This document shows, piece by piece, positions 8,806-18,358 of a DNA stretch of 21,135 bases (its first letter is position 1; each line of letters opens with the position of its first letter). Origin of the DNA: Choristocarpus tenellus KU-1152 (Eukaryota; Phaeophyceae); assembly GCA_964200185.2 (NCBI GenBank), contig CAXNAD020000361.1, forward strand, positions 1-21,135, read 5' to 3'. The position numbers and the translations under genes are program-made. The notes under the pieces are model-generated. The model was given only the letters and a program-made list of their open reading frames with translations, did no database searches and was not told the origin of the DNA.

Positions 8806-11800
8806 GTGTGATTAATGTTTATCAGGGTGTGCTATTGTAGGTTTCGTAGTCCTACCCCTTTGACAATGTGGTTCGATGTTTTTCTTGCACGCTCGATCTC
8901 CAGGTAGGACTGGAAGTCGGTCGTTATACATGTTTTTTCTCCTTACACACATCTTGAGTCAACGATTTTACTCATCTGAATCTGTTCGCTCTTATAATAC
9001 GTGAAAATTTTCAGCTGATGCAGCACAAGCCGACCAAAATCACTACAAAATCTTGCTGCTGGGGGCAGGAGAGTCGGGGAAGAGCACAGTTCTCAAGTGA
9101 GTGATTACTCGCCGTGGCAGTAGTCTCCTGTTGGATCTGAAAACCCTTTGCTTGAACCTTGAGGAAACCATATTTCTTCCTTGTGAATTAACTCTGCTAT
9201 TCACTATTGTTGTACAATGCCGTGTACATGTGGAGTCAGTTGAGACCTCTAGTAGCCCAGACATCCTTAGCGGTCCCGTACACGAATACGAGCTTATAAT
9301 TTAGATCAGGACACCGCTTATACTATCTAAAAGAATGAGTGGGTGTATTCTCGATATGTTTTCTCATTCAGTATGGCCTGAAGATGAAAACGTTTCCGAT
9401 ACTCTCGACTCAAAAACGTCGCTCACATTGCTTGATACAGATCCAGCAATAGGGATGGTTCTCTTTCCCATCATGGTTAAAGAGCGCACAATTGTCCTTA
9501 ACATGTCATTTTGTTTTGGCGTACCATTAGCAGTATCACCAGATTAGAACAAGAGTCCCCTCTGCAGTGGAGAACTTTAGTCGAGTTGATCAGCCAGAGA
9601 TACAAGTGGTACACACTCAAGTCAACCTGACCGTTCTCCCTACTGCGGATATGCCTCGTGGCCTCGGACAGGATCTATGAGGTCCTTTACACACCCTCTA
9701 ATTTCGTTGAAGGTAGCGAATCTCATCATGGTCAAGGAGAATCTTAATATCTTGATCGTCGTGTTATTTACAGCTTCGTATAATACTTTGATACCTATGC
9801 GCTCCTTTCCCTTCCTGTCTAGAGAAGTGTTCAAGGCAATAATATAAAGTGTGTGTTTTTTCTTCCTCAGCGTACATCACTACCTTTCTCTAGTCAACCC
9901 CTGAGTATTCTTGTGCGTTTTTCGACATCATATCTACTCTATTTGGTTGTTCTTATCGAATAGTTGGATTGCTGTCGCCCTTCCCTGCTGTTGTTACTCC
10001 CCACCATGGCCACAGGCAGGTGAAGATGATATTCAAGGGTCATATTGATGAAAAGGAAAGGGAGGAGTTTGTAATATCCATTCGCAGGAATGCTGTTGAG
10101 TGTATGCAGGTTATCCTGGAGGCAATGACGACGCTCGGCATCGGCCTGAGGTTGCCAGAAAATGCACCTCTGATGCAGGTGTGGCAGGTTGGCAAGGTGT
10201 TAGTAGTCCTTAGTTGGAGTGGTTGTTGGAGGTGGTATAGGGTGAAAATTTGACGCAGGTTACTTAGATTAAGACCTTGAAGAAGAATACAGTCTCGATC
10301 TAGCTGTTTGTTGATATGATGTCTTCACTGGTCGCTCTCTAAGCTCTTGCTTCCCCCCCGAAAAATCGTACAAGTACCTGGGCCCCCTACAGTGAACAAA
10401 CGTACATGGTATTGGAGTCGCGGTTACTTCAACACTTGAGATGTAACCTGCCCATTAATTTGGTGGTAGTTGCTCTTGTTTTTATTGACTTGCTTTTTCC
10501 TTCACACCCAGATGAGTCATGCACTAACACAACATCCTCGCAACGAAATGCATATCATTGAGGAGTATGGAACTCCTCCTCCAGACTAGCCTTCCTCCAC
10601 CCCTTCTACTCCTGATGATATCATTTTTATTTCTTCTTTTTAGTCAACTTCGCTAGCGTAATATTTTGAAGCAGTTCGGAATTCCACGTGTACCTCCTGC
10701 TTACAGAAAGTACTGGGGATGGGCGAAGATGTGCCGTTCACACCTAAGGTGGCGAATTACATTGCTACGTTGTGGGCCGACCCAGGGGTTAGGGAGGCAT
10801 ATGGAAAACGGAATAAGTGAGTCTTATTGCTTACTGTTGCTGCCTTTGTGACCTTGAATTCGCGCTTTAGTCTCCAATACACTCTGTTATGATCTGATAC
10901 TTGAATTAGATAGGTTATTGACTGCCCAAAAGTCAAAGGAGGACTTCTGGAACCGTTTTGTTTCCTACTTCTATCTAGGGTACAATTCAGCACAATCGTT
11001 AGCTGAAAGTAGTTGTCATGAGTCGATATGAGAGCTCAACAGTAAGGTGTAATATTTGGTTATCTAGGATTTTGCAACCAAACTACACCACTTGCAGACC
11101 GTTGGTTGGATAGACTCATTATTTTTTTTTCCAAGTATTTGTCAAGAGTACTTTATTGTTTGGTATGGGAAGGTGTGTGTATGGTTTGTCATTTTAGCTT
11201 CATTTTGTTGATATTAGCATCAATAGATGATCTCGTCATATCCCCAATAAATGGGTTGATCAATTATCGATGTTGCACATTCTAGCTCTTCCCCAAGAAG
11301 ATATACTGACAGAATTGCTGAGACACATAGGGATGGTTTCTGTTTTTGCTGAGACCTTCCTGGACTGTTTCTTATGTGTCAACTCATGTGACGTCAAGAT
11401 CACTATGGATACGGTTGTTAATAATGCCCTTACTATTGTGAGAGTTGTAGGTCACAGAAAGTGCTTCAAAAGTTATGTTCAGGTTGCATGTATTGCCTAC
11501 AGTGACAAGACAGTTAACGCAAGCTCAGTCCATTCCTCCTCATCTAGCACACTGCCAACAGAAGGAAGTAATATTTTCCCCCAGAACACGACTGTACACA
11601 AAGGCCCTCCCCGGCAACAACCATCTTGTCTTCAACTTGAGGCTAACTCCTCTTTTCCACTGCCTGCCTCCCATCGATTACGGTGAGAAAAGGTTCTGGT
11701 TGTTGGATGCTGCGAGCTATTACTTCGATGAAGTGCTTCGCTTGGCCGAGACTGACTATGTGCCCACTGACGAAGACATCATCTTAACACGAGTGCGCAC

Positions 11801-14011
11801 CACAGGCATTGACACTACTCAGTTCAGTGAACCGCCTTACACCTACTCTGTGGTTGATGTAGGGGGGCAGAGGAACGAACGGCGCAAGTGGATCCACTGT
11901 TTCGACAACGTTAAGGTCAGTGATAGATTACTCTTGTTGTTTACACTCTACTCCTTGAAATGCTCTTTGGAATGATATGGTTTTGGGGTAGGGGTAGAGT
12001 AAATTTGTTTTAGTTATATTGGGAAATGTATGACTTGCCCTGGTTATGAGAAGTCACACCAAGGAGGTATGGGATGATACGATAAGACTGGTATGCTTTT
12101 TTGGGAAGTTGCTTTTGAACATATTGCAAAGTGTGTGATACGACCATTTGTTTCTTCCATATGTTTATGCTTTCGGTTGTCCTAGGAATCCATTGTGTGC
12201 TATGTGAACATGCTTTGACAGTATGTACTCACTGATTTTGGGTGTTCTGTTTATTTTTACCTGCAACATGTCCTTTGAAGTATGTGTTTTATGTTTTGGT
12301 GCAGTCTTCTGCTCAATACTTGGACGTACTACTAGTAAGTACATAAAATTGATGTAATAAAAGGACGTTTAAGAGTGAAGGGCAGTGAAGTGTTGTGTGA
12401 AGGGCAACATCAAGGTCAATGTAATAGTGCTTGTATGTAATATATATATATATATATATTCGGTGGAATTGCCGCATCTTTTTACCCTTTACTCTCCAAT
12501 GTGTGAATTGTTTTGGTAGATCCTAACATAGATCCTTCACTGATATTGTACTATATCGAAGTGCATTAGAAGTAATTGTGACCTTCTGTGCTCTACTTGG
12601 TTGTTGCTTCTGCGTGTTTTGCATCCCCATCTCCCATGCAACAGGCAGTGGTGTTCCTTGCAGGCCTGAGCGGATACAGCCAACCACTATTTGAGGACAG
12701 CACACAGAACAAGATGGAGGAGAGTCTGAAACTTTTCAAGCAGGTGCATACAGTGGATTTCTTCTCACTCCTCCATTCGTGGAATATATGGAAAATCACA
12801 ATATTGATTACACATACACACACAAATGGACTCCGTTTATTTCAAGGTTGCACCAAACCTGTAGCTGGCATTGAGATTTGTGCAAAGATCGAGAGGATCA
12901 GGTAGGATACAGTAGTAGTGGGGATCAGTTGCATCTGCAAGTAGAGACTAGTGGTATCTCCCTTGCTCAGTCTTAATATGTGAGTGATAGCATCTTAGAG
13001 TGTACGAGTTTTTCCCTTTTGTCCATTTGGGGCTTAACTGCCCACATGTTTTTAATTACATTTTTCCTACTCCAAAATATTTCGGATTAGGAAAAATGTG
13101 CATGTTATGAAAAGGAGTGTCTGGAACAAGGATATTGACCTCTCCTAACAAAAATAATAATTTCAGCATTGGCCCCCAAATGGATGCGACTCTACCCTCT
13201 AAGATACTTTGGCTCATGTCGCAATTCTTCTTCCCAATCTGAAGGCTGAGATAATTGAAGGGAAGATACTCTACTATCTTTGCTGTTTTGCCCGGTGATT
13301 CTTGCACCTCGCTCAACCAGTTATATTTCCTGCGTTTAATGAATGGGTGGGAATACTGTTGAACAGCACAAATTTCCTAATACAACTTTATGGTGAATTT
13401 GAACAATCAAGAGACAGTCCAGGATGATGAGGCATACCCCAAGTTCAAGCTTGAATCATTTGATCACTTAGATTTACATTAGCCCTCTCAAAATATGGTA
13501 TTTCCCCTCCAATGCAATTGCTACTTCTCTGTCAAGGTGGTGGCAAACCCTCTCTTCCGTGAGACCCCAGTTTTCCTCTTTCTTAACAAGAAGGACCTGT
13601 TTGAGACCATGATAAGGAGTTTTCCTTTACGGACATGCTTCCCCGAGTATGAGGGCAAAGAATCAGACGTGCACGAGGCGCTTCGTTTTGTGGAGGGAAA
13701 GTTCAGGGGGATTGTTCAAGCCTCCTGTCCCAACAAGAAGCTGTTTGTGCATGTAGTGGCGGCTCGGTTGAGGATGGATATGAAAGTGGCGTGGGGGGAC
13801 GTTAAGGAACAGGTGAGTTATATTTGGGATGTACACATGTGTGCCATACAAGCTGTGGCTCAAAATATTTGTGGGGGGAGAGGGGGATCTACACCACGGT
13901 GTCCATTCGGGCCCTGACAAGGAAAAGTGCACTTACATTATCCATCCGACACATGTAACCGATTCACCCAAAATCGCGACATAAAAAATGGGTCCCGAAT
14001 GGACAATCGCC

Positions 14012-14047
<36 letters not shown>

Positions 14048-14994
14048 ACTCCCTTTCCCTCCTCTTTTTTTTTTTTTCTCTTTTTTTTCTTTGTTCGGTG
14101 NNNNNNNNNNCCAATCAAATGTAACCCAAACCCCCCAAAACCGCAAAAAAAAAAAGGGGCCCCAAAGGCCAAACCCCCCCCCCCCCCCCCCCCCCCCCTA
14201 GATACTTTGAGCCTGTTGCATTCGTCTGTGCTTTATCATTGCTTCTGTATCATGGTTAAAGGGGTGGTGAGGTGGAGGGAATCGAAAGGTACTAGATTTC
14301 AGTCGCATTGTTTGTGTTTGGTGTTGGAAAAGGACTGTAAGTTGGGTGAAGCTTTGCTATCATTGTTGTGCTATCTTGATTGGCTGTAGTGGAGAAAATT
14401 GAGAAAGAATGCACAAAATGGTCTAGGCAGCGATTTTTTTTTTTATCAATGTTGTTGCCGTGGCTGCAAAGCCTTCGGATGAAACAGATTCTTCCAGCAG
14501 GCACATAGGACTCATCTGGTTTTGTGGTCTTGTGTGTCAGATGATGTTGTAGCACGAGAGGCATGGTCCAGAGGGCACAGGCGCTGACTGTATGAGGAGT
14601 ATAAGAATCTACTATCTCTGGTCCCGGTTAGTTGCAGTACCGATGTATTGCCGAGTAGTGTTATTTTCTGGCATATGAGGGATGAAATATGCGCACCATG
14701 AGGATGACATAGTGTGATACTTCCAGAGTACAGTAATTGCTTGCACATCACACGTTTCGAATATCTCTTGCATCTCCCGTAACCCCCTGCAGCACTAGAT
14801 AGGAAGAAGTGACTCCCGGCTGGTTCGAAATTCATCCCTCCATATAATATACTACACCTTGACCTTAATGTCCATTTTATACCATTGCTACTGGTGATGT
14901 ACTTGCTGCCTTTTGTTACACACAGCTCAAAGCAATATATAGCCGAAAAGACTCCAAGGTCTGGGGCGTTCACCACGTCCACATCAAGGCATAA
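8739..14994 (+). CDS. Heterotrimeric G-protein alpha subunit, complete, eight exons
   Basis: Galpha is a membrane-anchored GTPase switch that binds a beta-gamma dimer when GDP-bound and acts on effectors when GTP-bound. The exons 8739-8805, 9015-9096, 10016-10178, 10707-10816, 11693-11915, 12645-12743, 13537-13812 and 14926-14994 join in frame to 362 codons; the family is usually 350-395. It starts MGCTQTK, with Gly2 fitting N-myristoylation and Cys3 fitting palmitoylation. The P-loop GAGESGKST is at residues 39-47 and the helical domain spans about 55-165. Switch I RVRTTG begins at 174 (Arg174 and Thr177 correspond to the catalytic Arg and the Mg-binding Thr). Switch II DVGGQ is at 196-200 (Gln200 catalytic), and NKKD is at 265-268. 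The usual TCAT motif is replaced by VVAARL near 321-326, and the C-terminus is about 10 residues longer than normal. All introns are GT-AG. Galpha identity is near certain. The weakest part of the model is the last exon. Confidence 0.95.
9015..9096 (+). CDS. Galpha exon 2 (P-loop)
   Basis: The acceptor is TTTTCAG. The exon encodes ADAAQADQNHYKILLLGAG followed by ESGKSTVL. GAGESGKST is the unmodified Galpha phosphate-binding loop, with Lys45 and Ser46 contacting phosphate and Mg. The donor is CTCAA/GTGAGT, phase 2. The split Lys codon is completed by the next exon. Confidence 0.95.
10016..10178 (+). CDS. Galpha exon 3 (start of helical domain)
   Basis: The acceptor is GGCCACAG. The exon restores Lys50 and reads QVKMIFKGHIDEKEREEF, the equivalent of the KQMKIIH segment after the P-loop. 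It continues through the long first helix of the helical domain (RRNAVECMQVILEAMTTLGI). The donor CAG/GTGTGG is phase 0. Splicing directly to exon 4 gives family-like spacing to the TLWADPG motif, so no exon is needed between them. Confidence 0.9.
10707..10816 (+). CDS. Galpha exon 4 (helical domain)
   Basis: The acceptor is CTGCTTACAG. The exon encodes KVLGMGEDVPFTPKVANYIA and then TLWADPGVREAYGKRN, corresponding to the conserved LW-x-DPG segment of Galpha helical domains. The donor is AATAA/GTGAGT, phase 2. The open frame continues about 45 bp upstream of the chosen acceptor, so an earlier acceptor cannot be fully excluded. Confidence 0.88.
11693..11915 (+). CDS. Galpha exon 5 (switch I and switch II)
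   Basis: The acceptor is GAGAAAAG after a pyrimidine-rich stretch. The exon encodes FWLLDAASYYFDEV, then YVPTDEDIILTRVRTTGI with switch I, then YSVVDVGGQRNERRKWIHCF with switch II. Every residue needed for GTP hydrolysis is present. RNERRKW matches the plant-type variant of the R-[SN]-E-R-[KR]-KW stretch. The donor AAG/GTCAGT is phase 0. Confidence 0.96.
12440..12459. repeat. TA microsatellite
   Basis: About ten TA dinucleotides within Galpha intron 5. Confidence 0.95.
12645..12743 (+). CDS. Galpha exon 6
   Basis: 33 codons with phase 0 at both ends. The acceptor is ATGCAACAG and the donor CAG/GTGCAT. The exon reads AVVFLAGLSGYSQPLFEDST and then QNKMEESLKLFKQ, corresponding to the beta-4 strand, the D-x-x-L-x-ED loop and the N-x-M-x-ES-x-KLF helix of Galpha. 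The usual Asp of the DYD triplet is Gly-Tyr-Ser here. Confidence 0.95.
12982..13215. mobile_element. Inverted-repeat element family 2, copy A, in Galpha intron 6
   Basis: A 234-bp element. Its ends GAGTGATAGCATCTTAGAG and CTAAGATACTTTGGCTC are imperfect inverted repeats, flanked by ATGT at 12978-12981 and ATGT at 13216-13219, so a 4-bp target duplication is likely. An inner inverted pair reads GTCCATTTGGGGC (13021 onward) and GGCCCCCAAATGGAT (13171 onward). The interior (CCTACTCCAAAATATTTCGG, then ACAAGGATATTGACC) matches the reverse complement of copy B at 16636-16916. It is non-coding and non-autonomous. Confidence 0.85.
13537..13812 (+). CDS. Galpha exon 7 (NKxD and beta-6/alpha-5 region)
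   Basis: 92 codons, phase 0 at both ends. The acceptor is TCTGTCAAG and the donor CAG/GTGAGT. It encodes VVANPLFRETPVFLFLNKKD with the guanine-specificity motif NKKD, then PLRTCFPEYEG and a helix (HEALRFVEGKFRGI). The strand LFVHVVAARLRMDM lies where the TCAT motif normally contacts the guanine ring. Only the second Ala is kept. The exon then runs into helix alpha-5 (WGDVKEQ). Confidence 0.93.
13854..14216. mobile_element. Inverted-repeat element family 1, second copy, in Galpha intron 7, interrupted by a gap
   Basis: The element runs from 13857 (GGCTCAAAATATTTG) to 14213 (AGATACTTTGAGCC), with TGT at 13854-13856 and TGT at 14214-14216 as 3-bp target duplications. Its body (GTGTCCATTCGGGCCCTGAC, AAGTGCACTTACATTATCCATC, then ATGGGTCCCGAATGGACA) matches the reverse complement of the 178-bp copy at 3608-3785. 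It is about twice as long because 14012-14198 holds long C runs, T and A runs and ten N bases. That inner part has no counterpart in the other copy and may be misassembly. Confidence 0.85.
14012..14198. other. Assembly gap flanked by homopolymers
   Basis: Ten N bases at 14101-14110 lie between a C run of about 36 bases with T-rich sequence on the left, and C/A-rich low-complexity sequence with a second C run on the right. The length and content here should not be trusted. It is intronic and does not affect the Galpha coding model. Confidence 0.9.
14926..14994 (+). CDS. Galpha exon 8 (C-terminus)
   Basis: The acceptor is TTACACACAG, phase 0. The exon encodes LKAIYSRKDSKVWGVHHVHI followed by KA and a TAA stop. 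It extends helix alpha-5 (GDVKEQ-LKAIYS) and ends with a basic, His-rich tail. Aligned on that helix, it goes about 10 residues past the usual Galpha end. It has no Cys at position -4, so it lacks the pertussis-toxin acceptor site. A different last exon cannot be excluded without transcript data. Confidence 0.6.
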   Translation, partial: LKAIYSRKDSKVWGVHHVHIKA

Positions 14995-16635
14995 CTTTCC
15001 CACCCAGTCACCACCTCCTCGGGGATTGCCACTTGCCCCCACTTTGGTGAGGAGAGGATTGGACGGCAGTCCTCCTGGGTCTCATGTGTGATTAATCTTG
15101 GGGAGTTCCCATGAGAGTATGTAAAACCAGCGTTGCAATGTAGATGCGATTTAGTCGTTTGAAGATTAATAGTGCTTGTAAAATATGATCCGAGGGGGTA
15201 GGAGACATGGTACAAATGCATTTGTCGTGCAGGAATCCTTCACGCCCCTAATTTTGTTGTTATCACTGGCTCGGAAATTGCTCTCTGCAGTATGTGTAGT
15301 GTTGGGCTGGTAGTTCTCGTGGGGGCTTCTTGTTTTTGGGGGGGACTAAGAATAAGTATCACACCAAAAAAAGACCCCAAAAACATTTACTATATTTGGT
15401 TGGCTTGGTGGGGGTGGTGGTGGTGATAGTTATTTCCTGAACAAGAAGCAAAATCAGGCAGCTTTTGTAACTGTCTGTATATGAGGTTGTATCTGTGTAT
15501 GAGGTTGTATCTGTGGGGGTGGGACGAGTGTAGAGTGAACAAGTAGCACACTATATAAATGGGTATGTCCAGGCGAAGGGGTGTTTTTTGGGTAACATCC
15601 CACTTTGTTGAAGGGTGGTGTTGTCTCAGCTTTGACGTGTGCCCACATCACAGTGTGAGAATGGCGGTGACGCACGCTTGTTGTGACAACAGTTTCCCTC
15701 ATTTGTCTTTGTGTCTTGTCTGTTTTTACATGTTTTCAAGGAGGGAGAACTAGTGTAGCTTCAGTAGTTCATTCTTGGCTGATGTTTTGAATCATCGTAG
15801 TTGTTTTCCTGTAGTTGTTTAGTTTACAGTTATTTGTAGGTGTTTGTGCTACAAGATGTGTACTAGCATTAGCTCCTTAGTCAGAGTGTTGTAGATGATA
15901 AATGATGGCACTGACAGGGAATTAATATGTGCTGTGTGCACTGCAGCACTCACCCTTTATGAAACCTTCTGTGGAGGCTACTTCAGTCATTCACTCCTCA
16001 AAAGGCCTTCTGTGTGGTGGGTTTTGTATTTTTTTGTGTTCATTGTGACCTAGGACGTCCTTGTGTCAACATGGTGATTTCCTTGTTGTTAATGCACATT
16101 ATATGCCCTGTGGCTGGTGCGCCAAGTACTGTTTCCCCCAGTGCAGTAGACTGTAGATGTTGAAGGTCGTTCACCATGTTGGCCCCCCACCAAGATTTTG
16201 TGTCTTACATTGTTTAAACGTGTGTGTATGTGATGATATATACAGTGCTGTCCTGTGTGCCAATATAACTGGCCACAGAAAAATCAGCACCCTCGTAGGC
16301 CCATGGAGAGCAGATTTGGCATTACCCTACAAAGTGCGATACTAGGTAGTACGTAATGCGACTGAGAGTGGGATATTGATGCTCTACCATTGGGTGATGT
16401 TTTTTTTTGTTGGTTAGTCATTAGGTACACATTTAGGAGGGAAGAGGGTGCTATGCCACCTTATATTGCACATTGAGGTCGCTGAGCGTGTACACCATAC
16501 AACTAGTTGTAGACAAGGTGGGACAAGTCAGTTGTGTTCCTATGCGCCCCCATCTTCTTCTTCAGATGCGATTGAGTTGAACATGGTCACGGTTCAGTGT
16601 CTCTCTCTCCAATGCCTCGTGCTTAAATAATACCA
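14995..16635. other. 3' flank of Galpha, no further gene seen
   Basis: Probable 3' untranslated and intergenic sequence. From about 15230 to 16140 the plus strand is strongly G/T-rich, like the Galpha introns. A 16-bp unit (GTATATGAGGTTGTAT / GTGTATGAGGTTGTAT) repeats at about 15476-15511. No poly(A) signal can be assigned with confidence. Short frames here are compositionally biased and I do not call them. Confidence 0.5.
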
Positions 16636-16916
16636 GAGTCAAAGTATCTTAGAGGGTACAGCCGCGTCCATTTGGGGGCCAAACTCCGATGTTGCGATTT
16701 TTATGTAATTTCAGAGATCGGAAGAACCTATCATAGTAATCTAGAAAGTGTCAATATCCTTGTTTCGGAAACACCTTTTCATAATGTATGCATTTTACCT
16801 ATATATATATTCCGAAATATTTTGGAGTAGGAAAGTGTCATAAAAAAAAACCAGGGAAGCCAAGCCCCAAATGGACTAACAGGGCAAAACTTGTACCCTC
16901 TAAGATACTTTCACTC
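16636..16916. mobile_element. Inverted-repeat element family 2, copy B
   Basis: A 281-bp element, inverted relative to copy A. Its ends GAGTCAAAGTATCTTAGAGG and CCTCTAAGATACTTTCACTC are near-perfect inverted repeats, with about 20 bp of the core identical (AAAGTATCTTAGAGGGTACA). It is flanked by ACCA at 16632-16635 and ACCA at 16917-16920, a 4-bp target duplication. The inner inverted pair GTCCATTTGGGGGCC (16666-16680) and GCCCCAAATGGAC (about 16864-16876) matches copy A and family 1. It has no coding capacity. Confidence 0.9.
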
Positions 16917-16920
16917 ACCA

Positions 16921-17756
16921 GTCGTCTTCTACTTCGAGCTACTTAAGTGAGAAGCCTGAGTGGTTGGTTTGGAGACCCCTGCCTGACTAACACGTCAAGA
17001 TTATTATGTTGCTGGTCTGAGCTCAAGTAGCTTACTTATATTGATCCCTATCAATAATCTGGAGAAGCAAACGATTTTGCCAGGCTGTAACGTCCATTGT
17101 CAGGATAAACCTTGGAGTCATTTCGTGTATGTCTGTTATCCAGCACAATGCCCAGGACCATCTATCTAATCCTTAATATCTCTTGTTCACAATATGCCCG
17201 CTCATGCCGCTCGTTGTCTAGGAATAAACTTATGAACATTTGCTGTGAACTGCATGTAATCGAGACAATTCCTGTGTGTTCATTTCCATCAAAACATCCA
17301 CTGTAGGGACGATGGTTGGAAGAAATTGCTCTGTAACATATGTTATCTGGACAATGCTTTGTCATGTACAATACCTGAGGATTAAGTTGTGCTACGTAAG
17401 TGTTCGCTGCTCGAGGTTTATTATCATCTCCATAGATGCGCTATGCTCTGGGGACAGGAAGGGCCAAAGGGGTCCTCACTGACAGGAAAAATGAAACACC
17501 TTTGGGCAATCGGTTCCGTTTCAGCATGGTGACTCAAGCTCTACTCTGCAGGATGTGGCGAAAGCAACAACACTGCGTTGAAAAAGTCAAGATGAAGTAG
17601 GCAGGGAATTAGACACTACTGGCAGGAAGAGATTCACTATAAAAAATATTAATAGAAGTAGCAAAAAAAATGAACAAGTGATTTTTTTCTAGGGCGTTTC
17701 ATCAGGTTGGCAAATTAAAATGGTTCCGTTCACCAGACGGTCCCACAATTGTTTGT
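16921..17756. other. Intergenic, no recognisable feature
   Basis: A mixed A/T-rich stretch with no coding frame, repeat or RNA that I can support. Confidence 0.5.
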
Positions 17757-17960
17757 CATGTCCCAATCCATGTCCACTAGGGATTAAACCGGCTCATGTC
17801 CACCGGGCAGATCGGGTCTAACATCGTCGAACATATCGGCACCATGTGTCCACTGAGTATTGTACTGGACCATGTCCGCCGACTGGAAAGGATCTAACAT
17901 TCTCTGGACCATGTCCATTGCCCAGTCTAACTTTTTTTCTAGCATGTCCACACAATGCCC
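17757..17960. repeat. Cluster of CATGTCC motifs
   Basis: CATGTCC (once CATGTGTCC) occurs seven times on the plus strand, at 17757, 17769, 17795, 17843, 17871, 17910 and 17943. It is often followed by ACTAGG, ACCGGG or GCCGACTGG. [GA]TCTAAC recurs three times, at about 17816, 17892 and 17927. Spacing is irregular (12-48 bp). It looks like a decayed minisatellite, although a cluster of protein-binding sites is possible. Confidence 0.65.
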
Positions 17961-18198
17961 ACTACCTGTTGCATTAGTCCAACCATCAAAGTTCCCTTGG
18001 TTACTCCATGTGAAAAATCAAGGTGCACAAAATGTTGTTGAAGGCTAATTATGTGCATAACATGAACATCTACACATCTCCCTATTATGTATCTACAATG
18101 ACAATTTTGTTTTGCTCACGAATTCTGGATTATTATTCTTTTATTCTACGTTTAATTCCTCCCTATTCCCTCTTCTCCCCACATTCTAACAACCCTTG

Positions 18199-18290
18199 TG
18201 ACCAACCAGTGCGACCTCTTCACCACCGATTTGCTGTCACCCCCCCCTATCTGATGACCAACCAGTGCGACCCCTTTCGCCACTGATTTC
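18199..18290. repeat. Tandem duplication, 56-bp period
   Basis: TGACCAACCAGTGCGACC and a following CTT-CCAC-GATTT block occur at 18199 and again at 18255, with a few substitutions. Confidence 0.9.
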
Positions 18291-18309
18291 CGGTCTCTAC
18301 CACCCCTTT

Positions 18310-18358
18310 CAACCCCACCCCAGTTACCACTTCAGTCAACCCCACCCCACTTACCACT
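18310..18358. repeat. Tandem duplication, 27-bp period
   Basis: CAACCCCACCCCAGTTACCA at 18310 is repeated as CAACCCCACCCCACTTACCA at 18337. Confidence 0.9.

Noticed and set aside
9335-9834. Open frames on both strands in Galpha intron 2, with a shared ATCATGGT-AA-GAG word at about 9472 and 9726
   Set aside because: The similarity covers about 15-17 bases and does not extend, so it can arise by chance in a window of this size.
10512-10589. Possible extra Galpha exon after a CACACCCAG acceptor, reading MSHALTQHPRNEMHIIEEYG
   Set aside because: The only usable donor (GA/GTATGG) leaves the wrong phase for exon 4. Direct joining of exons 3 and 4 already gives normal spacing in the helical domain.
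11270-11686. 138-codon open frame in Galpha intron 4
   Set aside because: It lies between two secure exons, ends just before exon 5 and shows no known domain; most likely chance.
13933-14389. Frames encoding long Pro or Gly runs
   Set aside because: They are translations of poly-C and poly-G tracts across the assembly gap.
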